In this document: piece by piece, positions 8,105 through 19,042 of the stretch | How the letters are laid out: every line of letters begins with the position of its first letter | Position numbering within the stretch: position 1 is the stretch's first letter | NCBI RefSeq assembly: GCF_902726655.1 | Contig: NZ_CACVAN010000001.1 | Span: forward strand, 2,852,001 to 2,916,000 | Direction: 5' to 3' | Length of the DNA stretch: 64,000 bases | DNA from: Virgibacillus ihumii | GTDB lineage: Bacteria; Bacillota; Bacilli; Bacillales; Amphibacillaceae | The notes under the pieces: model-generated | What the model saw: the letters and a program-made list of their open reading frames with translations, nothing else | Told to the model about the DNA's origin: nothing | Database searches by the model: none | Position numbers and translations under genes: made by a program

Positions 8105-8611
8105 ATGGCCAACAATAAAATCATTGAACAAAAACAACAGCAGGTACAGGCAATTGCCGACAAGTTCCGTGACAGCCAATCAACCGTACTGGTAGATTAT
8201 CGCGGACTTGATGTTGCAGAAGTTACGGAACTGCGTCAACAACTGCGTGAAGCAGGAGTTGATTTCAAAGTTTACAAAAACTCAATGACACGCCGTGCGG
8301 TGGATTCTGTTGAATTGGGTGATCTTTCCGAAAACCTGGTAGGTCCAACTGCTATTGCTTTCAGTAATGACGATGTGGTTGCACCGGCCAAAATTTTGAA
8401 AGGTTTCTCTAAGGAACATGATGCACTTGAAATTAAAGGCGGCGTAATCGAAGGTGAAATTGCGAGCCTTGAACAGATTAATGAGCTTGGTGATCTGCCA
8501 AACTACGATGGCATGGTTTCAATGCTGCTTAGTGTATTGCAGGCTCCAGTTCGAAACTTTGCTTATGCAACAAAATCTGTTGCAGATCAAAAGGAAGAAC
8601 AAGGCGCATAA
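8105..8611 (+). CDS. rplJ: Ribosomal protein L10
   Basis: Anchors the L12 dimers of the ribosomal stalk. 168 residues from ATG 8105, which follows AGGAGGTGG. The V-D-Y-R-G-L segment and the K-N-S-M-T-R-R-A region of the RNA-binding domain are present, and the C-terminal helix ([11 protein letters not shown]) that carries L12 is complete. An in-frame ATG at 8066 has no support. Confidence 0.97.
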   Translation: MANNKIIEQKQQQVQAIADKFRDSQSTVLVDYRGLDVAEVTELRQQLREAGVDFKVYKNSMTRRAVDSVELGDLSENLVGPTAIAFSNDDVVAPAKILKGFSKEHDALEIKGGVIEGEIASLEQINELGDLPNYDGMVSMLLSVLQAPVRNFAYATKSVADQKEEQGA

Positions 8612-8669
8612 GCAAACTGCTTAGCGTATCGGATATAAAAAACTAAAATGAAAATGGAGGAACAAAATC

Positions 8670-9035
8670 ATGACAAAAGAACAAATCATTGATACGATTA
8701 AAGAAATGTCTGTATTGGAATTGAACGATCTTGTAAAAGCAATTGAAGAAGAATTCGGAGTAACTGCTGCAGCACCGGTTGCTGTTGCTGGCGGCGGTGG
8801 CGGCGGTGAAGCTGCTGAAGAACAAACTGAATTTGACGTTGTGCTTGAAAGCGCCGGAGATTCTAAAATTAAAGTTGTAAAAGCAGTTCGCGAAATCACA
8901 GGTCTTGGCCTGAAAGATGCTAAGGACGTTGTAGACAATGCTCCTAAAGCAGTTAAAGAAGGCGTTTCTAAAGAAGAAGCTGAAGAAATCAAAGGTCAGC
9001 TTGAAGAAGTGGGCGCATCTGTAGAACTTAAGTAA
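8670..9035 (+). CDS. rplL: Ribosomal protein L7/L12
   Basis: Stalk protein that recruits and stimulates translation GTPases. 121 residues: N-terminal dimerisation helices, a flexible A/G-rich hinge (about 32-52, with a run of glycines), and the globular domain with [23 protein letters not shown] site in front. Co-transcribed with rplJ. Confidence 0.97.
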   Translation: MTKEQIIDTIKEMSVLELNDLVKAIEEEFGVTAAAPVAVAGGGGGGEAAEEQTEFDVVLESAGDSKIKVVKAVREITGLGLKDAKDVVDNAPKAVKEGVSKEEAEEIKGQLEEVGASVELK

Positions 9036-9052
9036 CTGCAGTTTTATATAAA

Positions 9053-9077
9053 GAGCTCGTCGTTTACCGGCGGGCTC
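9053..9077 (+). terminator. Hairpin after rplL
   Basis: GAGCTCGTCG (9053-9062) pairs fully, allowing G-T pairs, with CGGCGGGCTC (9068-9077). The downstream T tract is interrupted (TATATGTGTTTTT), so termination may be partial and ybxB and rpoBC may receive readthrough. Confidence 0.6.
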
Positions 9078-9123
9078 TATATGTGTTTTTACTCCAACGA
9101 TATAAAATAAAGTAGGTGCTGGA

Positions 9124-9726
9124 ATGTCAGAGCATTACTTTTCACAAAAACCTCAATCTAAAAGTTCACCAACGAAATGGCACTATTCACTGCGGGGCAG
9201 GGACTATATTTTTTTCAGCGACTACGGCGTTTTTTCAAAAAACGAAGTCGATTTTGGCTCCCGTCTGCTGATAGAACATTTTAAAGCCCCATCCATAACA
9301 GGCGACTTTCTGGATCTCGGATGCGGATATGGTTCAATAGGTATTCCGCTTGCTGATTGTTTCAGTGACAGGAGTGTCGTGCTTGCTGATGTTAACGAAC
9401 GGGCTTTAACATTGTCTGAAAAAAATGCTGCAGTTAATCATGTTTCCAATATTGAAATTGTTCAAAGCGATCGGCTGGCGAATCTTGACAATCGTACGTT
9501 TGCAGCAATTGTAACAAATCCCCCGATAAGGGCTGGGAAGAGCGTCGTTCATTCCATGTTTGAGGAAAGCGGTGCTGCATTGCTGGAAGGTGGTCAATTA
9601 TGGGTTGTCATCCAGAAGAAACAAGGTGCGCCGACAGCTAAAGCAAAACTGGAGTCCATATTTGGCAATGTGGAAGTTGTCGAAAGAAGTAAAGGTTATT
9701 TTCTGTTCGTGTCAGTAAAACAATAA
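9124..9726 (+). CDS. ybxB: RsmC-like class I SAM-dependent methyltransferase
   Basis: A 200-residue methyltransferase of the MTS/RsmC type, expected to modify a guanine of 16S rRNA. Motif I is D-L-G-C-G-Y-G-S-I-G near residue 64 and the catalytic N-P-P-I motif lies near residue 134, the signature of N2-guanine or N6-adenine methylation. The position between rplL and rpoB matches ybxB of Bacillus. The exact target base cannot be read from sequence. Confidence 0.88.
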   Translation: MSEHYFSQKPQSKSSPTKWHYSLRGRDYIFFSDYGVFSKNEVDFGSRLLIEHFKAPSITGDFLDLGCGYGSIGIPLADCFSDRSVVLADVNERALTLSEKNAAVNHVSNIEIVQSDRLANLDNRTFAAIVTNPPIRAGKSVVHSMFEESGAALLEGGQLWVVIQKKQGAPTAKAKLESIFGNVEVVERSKGYFLFVSVKQ

Positions 9727-9840
9727 TGCTGCCGTCTGTTGCAAGAGAATTGAAATGGTGAGCAATTTCCCGTTAAGGTAGTACTTACCAACAAAACACT
9801 ATAGGTTTGCAGACCTTTTATGTTAAAAAAGCATTACGGT

Positions 9841-9869
9841 TTGACCAAACAATACAGGTGTGTTAATAT
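9841..9869 (+). promoter_or_regulatory. Promoter in the rpoB upstream region
   Basis: TTGACC (9841-9846), 17-base spacer, TAATAT (9864-9869) with a TG extension at 9861-9862. The 583 bases between ybxB and rpoB hold no gene. A second, poorer candidate (TTGACA 9938, TAAAAT 9958) has a spacer of only 14. Confidence 0.65.
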
Positions 9870-9981
9870 AGTAAAATGCTAACATGGGAGTTCCTTTGTC
9901 AAGAGGAAATTTCATATAAGTTGAAACGTATAAATCATTGACAATAGGGGACAATGGTAAAATCCACCAAAATACACAATG

Positions 9982-10007
9982 AAGGTTTTTTTCTGAAAAC
10001 CTTTTTT
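9982..10007 (+). terminator. First terminator-like hairpin of the rpoB leader
   Basis: AAGGTTTT (9982-9989) pairs with AAAACCTT (9996-10003) and is followed by T residues. About 105 bases after the predicted transcription start. Confidence 0.6.
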
Positions 10008-10205
10008 CTATTTTTATATTATATGTATAGTTAGTTCTTTTATCATGGTAAGAAAATCGGTGTTACAAATTTTACAGTAATAACCGATGCAAAGTGATGC
10101 AGGATTATGACTTGTAATAATCCGTTTGCAAGTTTGCCCGGCATGTTAATCAGGCAATAGTACAAGTGCTATTGTTGTTTCTTATCATCAAATTAATACG
10201 ATTCA

Positions 10206-10237
10206 AACAGCTGTTTTTGCAGCAGCATGTTTTTTTA
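10206..10237 (+). terminator. Later terminator-like hairpin of the rpoB leader
   Basis: AACAGCTG (10206-10213) pairs with CAGC-A-TGTT (10223-10231, one bulged A), then a run of seven T. It lies about 75 bases before the rpoB start. A further imperfect hairpin (GCAATAGTAC/GTGCTATTGT, 10154-10175) with a T-rich tail sits in between. Confidence 0.55.
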
Positions 10238-10309
10238 ATAAATATTATGAGTCATTTTTTCAGGGGCATTCAGTGTCCGTAAAAATGCATGATTTGAGGG
10301 GTGAAGCAG

Positions 10310-13300
10310 TTGGCAGGTCAACTAGTTCAGTATGGACGTCATCGCCAGCGCAGAAGCTATGCGCGTATCAGCGAGGTATTGGAATTACCAAATCTAATCG
10401 AAATTCAAACCGCTTCTTATCAATGGTTCCTGGAAGAAGGTCTAAGGGAAATGTTCAAGGATATTTCTCCTATTGAAGATTTCACAGGTAACCTATCACT
10501 CGAGTTTGTCGATTATAGTCTGGGAGAACCAAAGTATCCTGTAGATGAATCAAAGGATCGGGACGTGACATATAATGCTCCGCTTCGTGTCAAGGTTCGT
10601 TTAATCAATAATGAGACCGGTGAAGTGAAAGAGCAGGAAGTATTCATGGGTGACTTCCCATTAATGACAGACACAGGTACTTTTATCATAAATGGAGCTG
10701 AACGTGTTATCGTTTCGCAGCTTGTCCGTTCGCCAAGTGTCTATTATAACGAAAAGATAGACAAAAACGGTAAAAGAGGAGTAACTGCAACTGTTATTCC
10801 AAACCGCGGGGCCTGGCTCGAAATGGAGACAGACGCCAAAGATGTCGCATATGTAAGAATTGACCGTACTCGGAAGCTGCCGGTAACGGTGCTTTTGCGT
10901 GCGCTTGGATTCAGTACCGACCAGGAAATTATTGATCTTCTCGGTGAGAATGAATACCTTAAAAATACACTTGAAAAAGATAATACCGAGACAACAGAGA
11001 AAGCGCTGCTTGAAATCTACGAGCGTCTTCGTCCGGGTGAGCCGCCAACAGTTGAGAATGCAAAAAGTTTATTGATTTCGCGGTTCTTTGATCCGAAACG
11101 ATATGATCTTGCGCATGTTGGCCGGTATAAAATGAATAAAAAGCTTCACATCAAAAATCGCCTGTTTAACCAGGTGCTTGCGGAGCCGATAGTTGATCCG
11201 GAAACCGGAGAAGTCCTGGCGCAAAAAGGGGATAAGCTGGAGCGGAAGTTGCTTAATAAGGTTATTCCATATCTGGAGAAAGAAGAAGATAAAATCGGGG
11301 AGAAAGTATTAGAGCCTGCTGAAGGTGTTCTGGAAGACCCTATTGAGCTTCAGTCGATAAAAATTGTCGATCCAACAGACCCAAGCGGTGAACGTGCCTT
11401 GAATGTAATTGGGAATGCAGGTATTGACTGGGATGTTAAGAACATTATGCCTGCTGATATACTTTCATCCATCAGCTATTTCTTTAACCTGCTTCATATG
11501 GTTGGAGGAACGGATGATATTGACCACTTGGGCAACCGCAGACTTCGTTCTGTCGGCGAATTGCTGCAAAACCAATTCCGGATCGGGTTATCCAGAATGG
11601 AGCGTGTTGTGCGTGAACGGATGTCCATTCAGGACACTTCCAGCATTACACCACAGCAATTGATAAATATCCGACCGGTTATTGCATCGATTAAAGAGTT
11701 CTTCGGTAGTTCACAGTTATCCCAGTTTATGGATCAGACAAATCCGCTGGCGGAATTGACACACAAACGCCGCCTCTCCGCGCTGGGACCTGGCGGATTA
11801 ACTCGTGAGCGCGCCGGTTTTGAAGTTCGGGATGTTCACTATTCTCACTACGGGCGTATGTGTCCAATTGAAACTCCTGAAGGACCAAACATCGGCTTGA
11901 TTAACTCACTGTCAAGTTACGCGAAAGTTAATAAGTTTGGATTTATCGAAACACCATATCGCCGAGTTGATACGGAGACTGGTAAAGTTACAGCAGAAAT
12001 TGATTACCTTACTGCTGACGAAGAAGATAATTATGTGGTTGCACAGGCTAACGCTAAACTGGATGAGGACGGCACCTTTACAGATGATGAAGTTATTGCT
12101 CGTTTCCGTGGGGAGAACACTGTTGTTCCGCGCGAAAAACTGGATTATATGGACGTGTCGCCTAAACAGGTGGTTTCCGCTGCAACAGCATGTATTCCAT
12201 TTTTGGAGAACGATGACTCCAACCGTGCATTAATGGGCGCAAACATGCAGCGTCAGGCAGTTCCATTGATGCAGCCGGAAGCTCCGATCGTCGGAACCGG
12301 CATGGAGTATGTCTCCGGTAAAGACTCCGGTGCTTCAATTATTTGCCGCAACGAAGGTATTGTTGAAAAAGTGGAGGCAAAATCGGTCCATGTTCGTCGG
12401 GTTTCCAACGTTGACGGGAATGAAGTGAAAGGCGATTTGGACAGTTACCGATTACAAAAATATATCCGCTCCAATCAGGGAACGTGCTATAACCAGCGAC
12501 CGATAGTAAGCCAGGGTGACCGTGTAACCAAAGGCGAGATTTTGGCGGATGGTCCTTCCATGGAAGACGGAGAGTTGGCTTTAGGTCGAAATGTCCTTAC
12601 CGGTTTCATGACTTGGGAAGGTTATAACTACGAGGATGCCATCATCATGAGTGAGCGTCTGGTTAAAGACGATGTGTACACATCGATCCATATAGAAGAA
12701 TATGAATCTGAAGCACGCGATACTAAACTTGGACCTGAGGAGATTACGAGAGATATTCCGAATGTTGGTGAAGATGCGCTGAAAAATCTTGATGAACAGG
12801 GAATTATCCGTGTTGGTGCTGAAGTAACAGATGGTGATATTTTAGTAGGGAAAGTAACTCCTAAAGGTGTAACAGAACTTTCTGCCGAGGAAAGACTGCT
12901 GCACGCCATCTTTGGTGAAAAGGCCCGCGAAGTCCGTGACACGTCGCTGAAAGTGCCGCACGGTGCAGGTGGAATCGTACTTGACGTCAAAATCTTCAAC
13001 CGTGAAGATGGTGATGAGCTGCCTCCGGGTGTTAATCAGCTGGTTCGCGCTTATATCGTTCAGAAGCGTAAAATTTCGGAAGGCGACAAAATGGCCGGAC
13101 GTCATGGTAACAAAGGTGTTATTTCGAAAATACTTCCGGAAGAGGATATGCCTTTCCTTCCTGATGGGACACCGATCGATATCATGCTTAACCCATTGGG
13201 TGTGCCATCACGAATGAATATCGGACAGGTGTTTGAACTGCACTTGGGTATGGCAGCAAGACAGCTTGGGCTTCATATGGCAACCCCGGTTTTTGACGGG

Positions 13301-13846
13301 GCAAATGAACAGGATGTCTGGGAGACCCTTGAAGAAGCTGGAATGCCTAAAGATGCCAAATCTGTATTATATGACGGAAGAACAGGCGAACCATTTGATA
13401 ACCGTATTTCAGTAGGGGTATCCTATATGATTAAGCTTGCCCATATGGTTGATGATAAGCTGCACGCGCGTTCTACTGGTCCATACTCACTTGTAACACA
13501 GCAACCGCTTGGTGGTAAGGCGCAATTCGGTGGTCAGCGTTTTGGTGAAATGGAAGTTTGGGCATTGGAAGCATATGGTGCCGCCTATACACTGCAGGAA
13601 ATTTTAACAGTGAAGTCTGATGATGTTGTTGGCCGTGTGAAAACATATGAATCCATTGTAAAAGGAGACAACGTTCCGGAACCTGGTGTACCAGAATCAT
13701 TCAAGGTATTGATTAAGGAACTGCAAAGTCTTGGGTTGGATGTTAAAATGCTTTCCAGTGATGAATCAGAAATTGAAATGCGTGAACTGGAGGAAGAGGA
13801 AACACAGGCCGCAAGTAAATTGAATCTGGAAGTTGAAGAAGGTTAG
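10310..13846 (+). CDS. rpoB: RNA polymerase beta subunit
   Basis: Catalytic core subunit, 1178 residues. I choose TTG 10310, behind GAGGGGTGA, because the protein then begins [12 protein letters not shown] like its Bacillus homologues; GTG 10301 is part of the ribosome site. The rifampicin-pocket region reads [19 protein letters not shown], continuing R-L-S-A-L-G-P, with no known resistance substitution visible. The catalytic-side [12 protein letters not shown] and C-terminal [12 protein letters not shown] are intact. The acidic C-terminal tail is a little shorter than in B. subtilis. Confidence 0.98.
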   Translation: MAGQLVQYGRHRQRRSYARISEVLELPNLIEIQTASYQWFLEEGLREMFKDISPIEDFTGNLSLEFVDYSLGEPKYPVDESKDRDVTYNAPLRVKVRLINNETGEVKEQEVFMGDFPLMTDTGTFIINGAERVIVSQLVRSPSVYYNEKIDKNGKRGVTATVIPNRGAWLEMETDAKDVAYVRIDRTRKLPVTVLLRALGFSTDQEIIDLLGENEYLKNTLEKDNTETTEKALLEIYERLRPGEPPTVENAKSLLISRFFDPKRYDLAHVGRYKMNKKLHIKNRLFNQVLAEPIVDPETGEVLAQKGDKLERKLLNKVIPYLEKEEDKIGEKVLEPAEGVLEDPIELQSIKIVDPTDPSGERALNVIGNAGIDWDVKNIMPADILSSISYFFNLLHMVGGTDDIDHLGNRRLRSVGELLQNQFRIGLSRMERVVRERMSIQDTSSITPQQLINIRPVIASIKEFFGSSQLSQFMDQTNPLAELTHKRRLSALGPGGLTRERAGFEVRDVHYSHYGRMCPIETPEGPNIGLINSLSSYAKVNKFGFIETPYRRVDTETGKVTAEIDYLTADEEDNYVVAQANAKLDEDGTFTDDEVIARFRGENTVVPREKLDYMDVSPKQVVSAATACIPFLENDDSNRALMGANMQRQAVPLMQPEAPIVGTGMEYVSGKDSGASIICRNEGIVEKVEAKSVHVRRVSNVDGNEVKGDLDSYRLQKYIRSNQGTCYNQRPIVSQGDRVTKGEILADGPSMEDGELALGRNVLTGFMTWEGYNYEDAIIMSERLVKDDVYTSIHIEEYESEARDTKLGPEEITRDIPNVGEDALKNLDEQGIIRVGAEVTDGDILVGKVTPKGVTELSAEERLLHAIFGEKAREVRDTSLKVPHGAGGIVLDVKIFNREDGDELPPGVNQLVRAYIVQKRKISEGDKMAGRHGNKGVISKILPEEDMPFLPDGTPIDIMLNPLGVPSRMNIGQVFELHLGMAARQLGLHMATPVFDGANEQDVWETLEEAGMPKDAKSVLYDGRTGEPFDNRISVGVSYMIKLAHMVDDKLHARSTGPYSLVTQQPLGGKAQFGGQRFGEMEVWALEAYGAAYTLQEILTVKSDDVVGRVKTYESIVKGDNVPEPGVPESFKVLIKELQSLGLDVKMLSSDESEIEMRELEEEETQAASKLNLEVEEG

Positions 13847-13858
13847 ATATGAAGTGTG

Positions 13859-13883
13859 ACTGGCCCTTTATATAGGGGCCAGT
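13859..13883 (+). other. Hairpin in the rpoB-rpoC intergenic region
   Basis: ACTGGCCC pairs with GGGCCAGT around a TTTATATAG loop. No T tract follows, so it is not a typical terminator; an RNA-processing or stability role is possible. Confidence 0.5.
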
Positions 13884-13948
13884 ATCATCATGATAAATTT
13901 CATTATTGGCATTTGGGAAAATCGGACACTAAAAGGGAGGTAGGCCCC

Positions 13949-16900
13949 TTGCTAGATGTAAATAACTTTGAGTATATGAAAATTGGATTGGCTTCACCTG
14001 AAAAAATCCGCTCCTGGTCATACGGCGAGGTTAAAAAGCCGGAAACAATCAACTATCGTACATTAAAGCCTGAGAAGGACGGTCTGTTTTGTGAGCGTAT
14101 TTTCGGGCCGCAAAAGGACTGGGAATGTCATTGCGGGAAATATAAACGTGTACGTTATAAAGGTGTTGTCTGTGATCGTTGCGGAGTGGAAGTAACGAAG
14201 GCGAAGGTACGCCGTGAACGCATGGGTCATATCGAGCTGGCTGCTCCGGTATCGCATATCTGGTATTTTAAAGGTATTCCGAGCCGTATGGGCCTTGTGC
14301 TGGATATGTCGCCACGTGCGCTGGAAGAAGTTATTTATTTTGCTGCGTACATCGTTACGGAATCAGGGGATACACCACTGGAGAAGAAGCAACTTCTATC
14401 CGAGAAGGAATACCGGGCTTATTATGATAAGTACGGAAAGTCGTTTAAGGCACAAATGGGTGCCGAAGCAATCCGTAAGCTTCTGCAGGACATTGATTTG
14501 GAAAAAGAAGTTGATATGCTGCAGGAAGAACTGAAAACTGCACAGGGTCAACGCAGGACCAGGGCCATTAAGCGGCTGGAAGTATTGGAAGCATTTCGTC
14601 ATTCCGGGAATGAAACATCATGGATGATTCTCGATGTCTTACCGGTAATCCCGCCGGAAATCCGTCCGATGGTACAGCTGGATGGCGGTCGTTTTGCCAC
14701 TTCAGACCTGAACGATCTTTATCGTCGGGTTATTAACCGAAACAATCGTCTGAAGCGTTTGTTGGACCTTGGTGCACCAAGCATCATCGTTCAAAATGAA
14801 AAACGTATGCTGCAGGAAGCAGTTGACGCATTAATTGATAATGGACGCCGTGGCCGGCCAGTTACCGGACCGGGTAATCGTCCGCTTAAATCTCTTTCAC
14901 ACATGCTGAAAGGTAAACAAGGGCGTTTCCGCCAGAATCTGCTTGGAAAACGCGTTGACTACTCAGGTCGTTCCGTAATCGTTGTCGGACCAAGCCTGAA
15001 AATGTATCAGTGCGGGCTGCCGAAAGAAATGGCACTTGAGTTATTTAAGCCATTTATTATGAAGGAACTGGTTGAAAAAGGCTTTGCACATAACATCAAA
15101 TCAGCCAAACGCAAAATCGAACGTGTACACCCGGAAGTATGGGATGTGCTCGAAGAAGTAATCAAGGAACATCCGGTTATGCTTAACCGCGCCCCAACAT
15201 TGCACCGGCTTGGTATTCAGTCGTTTGAACCGGTGTTGGTGGAAGGTCGCGCGATCCGGCTGCATCCACTGGTTTGTACAGCGTATAACGCCGATTTTGA
15301 TGGCGACCAGATGGCGGTGCACGTACCATTATCTGCAGAAGCGCAAGCGGAAGCACGTATCCTTATGCTGGCTGCGCAAAATATCCTGAACCCGAAAGAT
15401 GGTAAACCGGTTGTTACACCATCGCAGGATATGGTGCTTGGTAACTATTACCTCACGCTTGAACGTGAAGGTGCTGCAGGAGAAGGCAGTATTTTCAAAG
15501 ATATTAATGAAGCATTGATGGCCTATCAGAATGGTTATGTGCATCTGCATTCAAGAATTGCTGTTCAGGCGTCAAGCCTTAACAAAAGGTCATTTACTAA
15601 AGAACAAAATAATCAGCTGCTGCTGACTACTGTCGGAAAACTGATTTTTAATGAAATATTGCCAGAATCGTTTCCGTATATCAATGAACCGACAAATGAC
15701 AACCTGGAAGTTAAGACACCGGGGAAATATTTTGTTGAACAGGGCACAAACGTTAAAGAAGAGATTGAAAAGCGGGAGGGTATCGCTCCGTTTAAAAAAG
15801 GTATTCTTGGAGATATCATCGCTGAAGTATTTAAACGGTTCAAAATCAGTGAGACTTCCAAAATGCTTGACCGGATGAAAGATTTAGGTTTCAGTTATTC
15901 AACCAAGGCTGGGCTGACAGTTGGCGTTTCTGACATTGTTGTATTGGCAGAGAAAGAAACTGTGCTTGAAGAAGCTCAGGAAAAAGTTGATAAAGTACTG
16001 AAACAATTCCGCCGCGGTTTAATTACCGATGAGGAACGCTATGACCGTGTTATTGCGATCTGGTCACAGGCGAAAGACACGATCCAGGAAAAACTGATGG
16101 GATCCCTTGATAAGCGGAATCCGATTTTCATGATGAGTGATTCGGGCGCTCGAGGTAACGCATCCAACTTTACACAGCTTGCCGGTATGCGTGGTCTGAT
16201 GGCCAACCCGGCCGGTGAAATTATGGAACTGCCGATTAAATCGAGCTTCCGCGAAGGACTAACCGTATTGGAATACTTTATTTCCACACACGGTGCCCGT
16301 AAAGGACTTGCTGACACAGCGCTAAAAACAGCGGACTCTGGCTATTTGACCCGCCGACTGGTCGATGTGGCGCAGGATGTCATTATCCGAGAAGACGATT
16401 GTGGAACTGATCGCGGATTGACTGTTTCAGCATTGACAGATGGCACAGAACTCATCGAGCCATTAATTGACCGGCTTATCGGCCGGACTGCGTTTCAGGA
16501 TGTTAAGCATCCAGAAACGGGTGAGGTCATCGTTGAAAATGACACTGTCATTTCAGAAGATCAGGCAAAACAAGTCGTTGAAGCAGGAATTGAACAGGTA
16601 ACAATCCGCTCGGCATTTACATGTAATACAAAACATGGTGTCTGCCAGAAATGTTATGGACGTAACCTTGCAACAGGTGATGAAGTGGAAGTTGGTGAAG
16701 CGGTAGGAATTATTGCAGCACAATCTATCGGTGAACCTGGTACACAGTTGACAATGCGTACATTCCACACAGGCGGTGTTGCAGGAGACGATATTACACA
16801 GGGGCTGCCGCGTATCCAGGAACTGTTTGAAGCGCGTAACCCTAAAGGGCAAGCTGTTATCAGTGAAATTCATGGAACCATTCATGAAATTAAAGAAGTG

Positions 16901-17560
16901 AAGGATAAACAGGAGATAGTTGTCCAGGGAGATGTAGAACAGCGCTCCTATGCTGTTCCATATAATGCTCGCATGAAAGTTTCAGCTGGTGATGAAGTAA
17001 TCGCGGGTGAAGAACTTACCGAGGGTTCAGTCGATCCGAAAGAACTCCTTCGCGTTCAGGGCGTAGAAGGCGTGCAGGATTATCTGCTTATGGAAGTTCA
17101 ACGCGTTTACCGTATGCAGGGTGTTGAAATTGGTGACAAACACGTTGAAGTTATGGTACGGCAAATGCTTCGTAAGATCCGTGTTATCGAATCAGGAGAA
17201 ACGAATGTACTACCAGGATCATTGCTTGAAATTCACCAATTCAAGGATGCCAATACACCTGTCTTACAGGAAGGGAAAGAACCTGCAGTCGGAAAACCGG
17301 TATTGCTTGGTATCACGAAGGCATCACTTGAAACCGACTCATTCCTGTCAGCCGCATCCTTCCAGGAAACGACTCGTGTCCTGACAGATGCAGCTATCAA
17401 AGGAAAGCGGGATGAACTGCTTGGTCTGAAAGAAAATGTTATTATCGGTAAATTAGTTCCGGCTGGTACTGGAATTAACCGTTATCGTAAAATCAGACCA
17501 TCTACAGATGAGATAGAGGAAAATGTTGAAGCAGCCGAAGAAACAGAAGCGGTGCAATAA
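13949..17560 (+). CDS. rpoC: RNA polymerase beta-prime subunit
   Basis: Carries the active-site Mg ion and the clamp. 1203 residues from TTG 13949, which follows AAGGGAGG and gives L-D-V-N-N-F as in Bacillus; the reading frame is open further upstream but without family support. Visible: N-terminal zinc ribbon (C-H-C-G-K and C-D-R-C-G), the absolutely conserved [12 protein letters not shown], the trigger-loop region with [10 protein letters not shown], and the second zinc cluster ([11 protein letters not shown]). Ends in a short acidic tail. Confidence 0.98.
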   Translation: MLDVNNFEYMKIGLASPEKIRSWSYGEVKKPETINYRTLKPEKDGLFCERIFGPQKDWECHCGKYKRVRYKGVVCDRCGVEVTKAKVRRERMGHIELAAPVSHIWYFKGIPSRMGLVLDMSPRALEEVIYFAAYIVTESGDTPLEKKQLLSEKEYRAYYDKYGKSFKAQMGAEAIRKLLQDIDLEKEVDMLQEELKTAQGQRRTRAIKRLEVLEAFRHSGNETSWMILDVLPVIPPEIRPMVQLDGGRFATSDLNDLYRRVINRNNRLKRLLDLGAPSIIVQNEKRMLQEAVDALIDNGRRGRPVTGPGNRPLKSLSHMLKGKQGRFRQNLLGKRVDYSGRSVIVVGPSLKMYQCGLPKEMALELFKPFIMKELVEKGFAHNIKSAKRKIERVHPEVWDVLEEVIKEHPVMLNRAPTLHRLGIQSFEPVLVEGRAIRLHPLVCTAYNADFDGDQMAVHVPLSAEAQAEARILMLAAQNILNPKDGKPVVTPSQDMVLGNYYLTLEREGAAGEGSIFKDINEALMAYQNGYVHLHSRIAVQASSLNKRSFTKEQNNQLLLTTVGKLIFNEILPESFPYINEPTNDNLEVKTPGKYFVEQGTNVKEEIEKREGIAPFKKGILGDIIAEVFKRFKISETSKMLDRMKDLGFSYSTKAGLTVGVSDIVVLAEKETVLEEAQEKVDKVLKQFRRGLITDEERYDRVIAIWSQAKDTIQEKLMGSLDKRNPIFMMSDSGARGNASNFTQLAGMRGLMANPAGEIMELPIKSSFREGLTVLEYFISTHGARKGLADTALKTADSGYLTRRLVDVAQDVIIREDDCGTDRGLTVSALTDGTELIEPLIDRLIGRTAFQDVKHPETGEVIVENDTVISEDQAKQVVEAGIEQVTIRSAFTCNTKHGVCQKCYGRNLATGDEVEVGEAVGIIAAQSIGEPGTQLTMRTFHTGGVAGDDITQGLPRIQELFEARNPKGQAVISEIHGTIHEIKEVKDKQEIVVQGDVEQRSYAVPYNARMKVSAGDEVIAGEELTEGSVDPKELLRVQGVEGVQDYLLMEVQRVYRMQGVEIGDKHVEVMVRQMLRKIRVIESGETNVLPGSLLEIHQFKDANTPVLQEGKEPAVGKPVLLGITKASLETDSFLSAASFQETTRVLTDAAIKGKRDELLGLKENVIIGKLVPAGTGINRYRKIRPSTDEIEENVEAAEETEAVQ

Positions 17561-17617
17561 TCATTTTCGATGACAAGTTAATAAATCGGGAGCACAAAAA
17601 AATACCAAAAATTTAAG

Positions 17618-17646
17618 TTGACATTAAAAAACGAGAATGGTAATAT
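17618..17646 (+). promoter_or_regulatory. Promoter of the str operon
   Basis: TTGACA (17618-17623), 17-base spacer, TAATAT (17641-17646) with a TG extension. A near-consensus SigA promoter after rpoC. Confidence 0.8.
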
Positions 17647-17692
17647 AATCAAGGTGCTTCCGATTATGCTTGTTACTTTGGAGGATATGAGG

Positions 17693-17944
17693 ATGTCTTA
17701 TGAAAAAGTAGCTCAAGTTAAATCCAACTTAATAATCGGAACGAAACAAACGCTTAAAGCTATAAGGAATGGTCAAGTTAGCGAAGTGTTTATTGCTGAT
17801 GATGCTGATCACCATATCACGGAAAAGATAGAACTTTTAGCCGATGAAATGAATGTTTCTTGCAAGCGCGTTGACTCAATGAAAAGGTTGGGGGAAGCAT
17901 GCGGCATCGATGTCGGAGCATCTGCAGCAGCAGTAAGACAATAA
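17693..17944 (+). CDS. rplGB: L7Ae-family K-turn RNA-binding protein (YbxF)
   Basis: An 83-residue L7Ae/L30e-fold protein; the Bacillus homologue binds kink-turn RNA. The fold signature is I-I-G-T-K-Q-T-L-K-A-I near the start, V-F-I-A-D-D-A-D in the middle and L-G-E-A-C-G-I-D-V-G-A near the end. Start ATG 17693 gives M-S-Y-E-K-V; an earlier in-frame ATG at 17618 falls on the promoter itself. First gene of the str operon, ahead of rpsL. Confidence 0.92.
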   Translation: MSYEKVAQVKSNLIIGTKQTLKAIRNGQVSEVFIADDADHHITEKIELLADEMNVSCKRVDSMKRLGEACGIDVGASAAAVRQ

Positions 17945-18080
17945 AGGTTTTGGCGTTCTTTTGACGCGAAGGCTTTGTTTTTTACTCAAAGATGAACCAC
18001 CTGGATATGTGGGACGACAAAACGCGAACAGGTGGATGCTGTATTAACAGAAAACCATAACAGGAAGGGAGGAAAATATA

Positions 18081-18497
18081 ATGCCTACTATTAATCAACT
18101 GGTACGTAAAGGCCGGGTGAATAAACCAAAGAAGTATGACTCTCCTGCACTTAACAGAGGGTATAACAGCTTCAAAAAGAAATTCACAAACCAGAACTCA
18201 CCACAAAAACGCGGAGTGTGTACTCGTGTCGGCACACTGACACCGAAGAAACCAAACTCTGCACTGCGTAAATATGCACGTGTTCGTTTGTCCAACAACA
18301 TGGAAGTAACAGCATACATTCCAGGTATTGGTCACAACCTGCAGGAGCACAGTGTAGTATTGCTTCGTGGTGGCCGTGTTAAGGACCTTCCAGGGGTACG
18401 TTATCATATCGTGCGCGGAGCACTTGATACTGCCGGAGTTGAAGGACGTATGCAAGGCCGTTCCAAATACGGAACCAAAAAACCTAAAAAGAAATAA
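18081..18497 (+). CDS. rpsL: Ribosomal protein S12
   Basis: Decoding-centre protein, 138 residues. [11 protein letters not shown] and [12 protein letters not shown] carry the lysines that change in streptomycin-resistant mutants; both are wild type here. The Bacilli-type insertion after residue 20 is present. Strong GGAAGGGAGG site. Confidence 0.98.
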   Translation: MPTINQLVRKGRVNKPKKYDSPALNRGYNSFKKKFTNQNSPQKRGVCTRVGTLTPKKPNSALRKYARVRLSNNMEVTAYIPGIGHNLQEHSVVLLRGGRVKDLPGVRYHIVRGALDTAGVEGRMQGRSKYGTKKPKKK

Positions 18498-18532
18498 ATT
18501 GACTATCAACTTCAGGGAAAGGAGGGGGACAT

Positions 18533-19003
18533 ATGCCACGTAAAGGACCAGTACCTAAACGCGATGTCTTGCCGGATCCGCTTTATAAATCAAAATTAGT
18601 AACTCGATTGATCAACCAGATTATGATTGATGGTAAAAGGGGTAAAGCTCAAAAAATCCTATACAATGCATTTGAACTTGTAGCCGAGAGAAGCGGACAG
18701 AATGCAATGGAAGTTTTTGAACAGGCAATGAAAAACGTTATGCCGGTACTTGAAGTGCGAGCTCGCCGTGTCGGTGGTTCAAACTACCAGGTACCAATGG
18801 AAGTGCGCCCGGAACGTCGCCAGGCATTAGGCTTGCGCTATGTTGTTAATTATTCCCGCCTGCGAGGCGAAAAGACAATGGAAGAGCGTCTTGCTAATGA
18901 AATTCTGGATGCTTCCAATAACACCGGCGCATCCGTTAAAAAACGCGAAGAACTGCACAAGATGGCCGAAGCAAACAAAGCATTTGCTCACTATCGCTGG
19001 TAA
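18533..19003 (+). CDS. rpsG: Ribosomal protein S7
   Basis: Primary 16S-binding protein of the small-subunit head, 156 residues. Typical start P-R-K-G-P-V-P-K-R and the [11 protein letters not shown] segment. Follows rpsL by 35 bases with AAAGGAGGGGG in front. Confidence 0.98.
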   Translation: MPRKGPVPKRDVLPDPLYKSKLVTRLINQIMIDGKRGKAQKILYNAFELVAERSGQNAMEVFEQAMKNVMPVLEVRARRVGGSNYQVPMEVRPERRQALGLRYVVNYSRLRGEKTMEERLANEILDASNNTGASVKKREELHKMAEANKAFAHYRW

Positions 19004-19042
19004 AAAACCAAATATAGCAAATAACAGGAAGGAGAAGAATAC

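Noticed and set aside
12628..12999. Minus-strand frames inside rpoB, rpoC, fusA and the ribosomal genes
   Set aside because: They are antisense to strongly conserved genes with biased codon use and have no ribosome sites or independent context.
13856..13948. Longer RpoC starting near 13856
   Set aside because: It would include the intergenic hairpin. TTG 13949 has the ribosome site and matches the family start.
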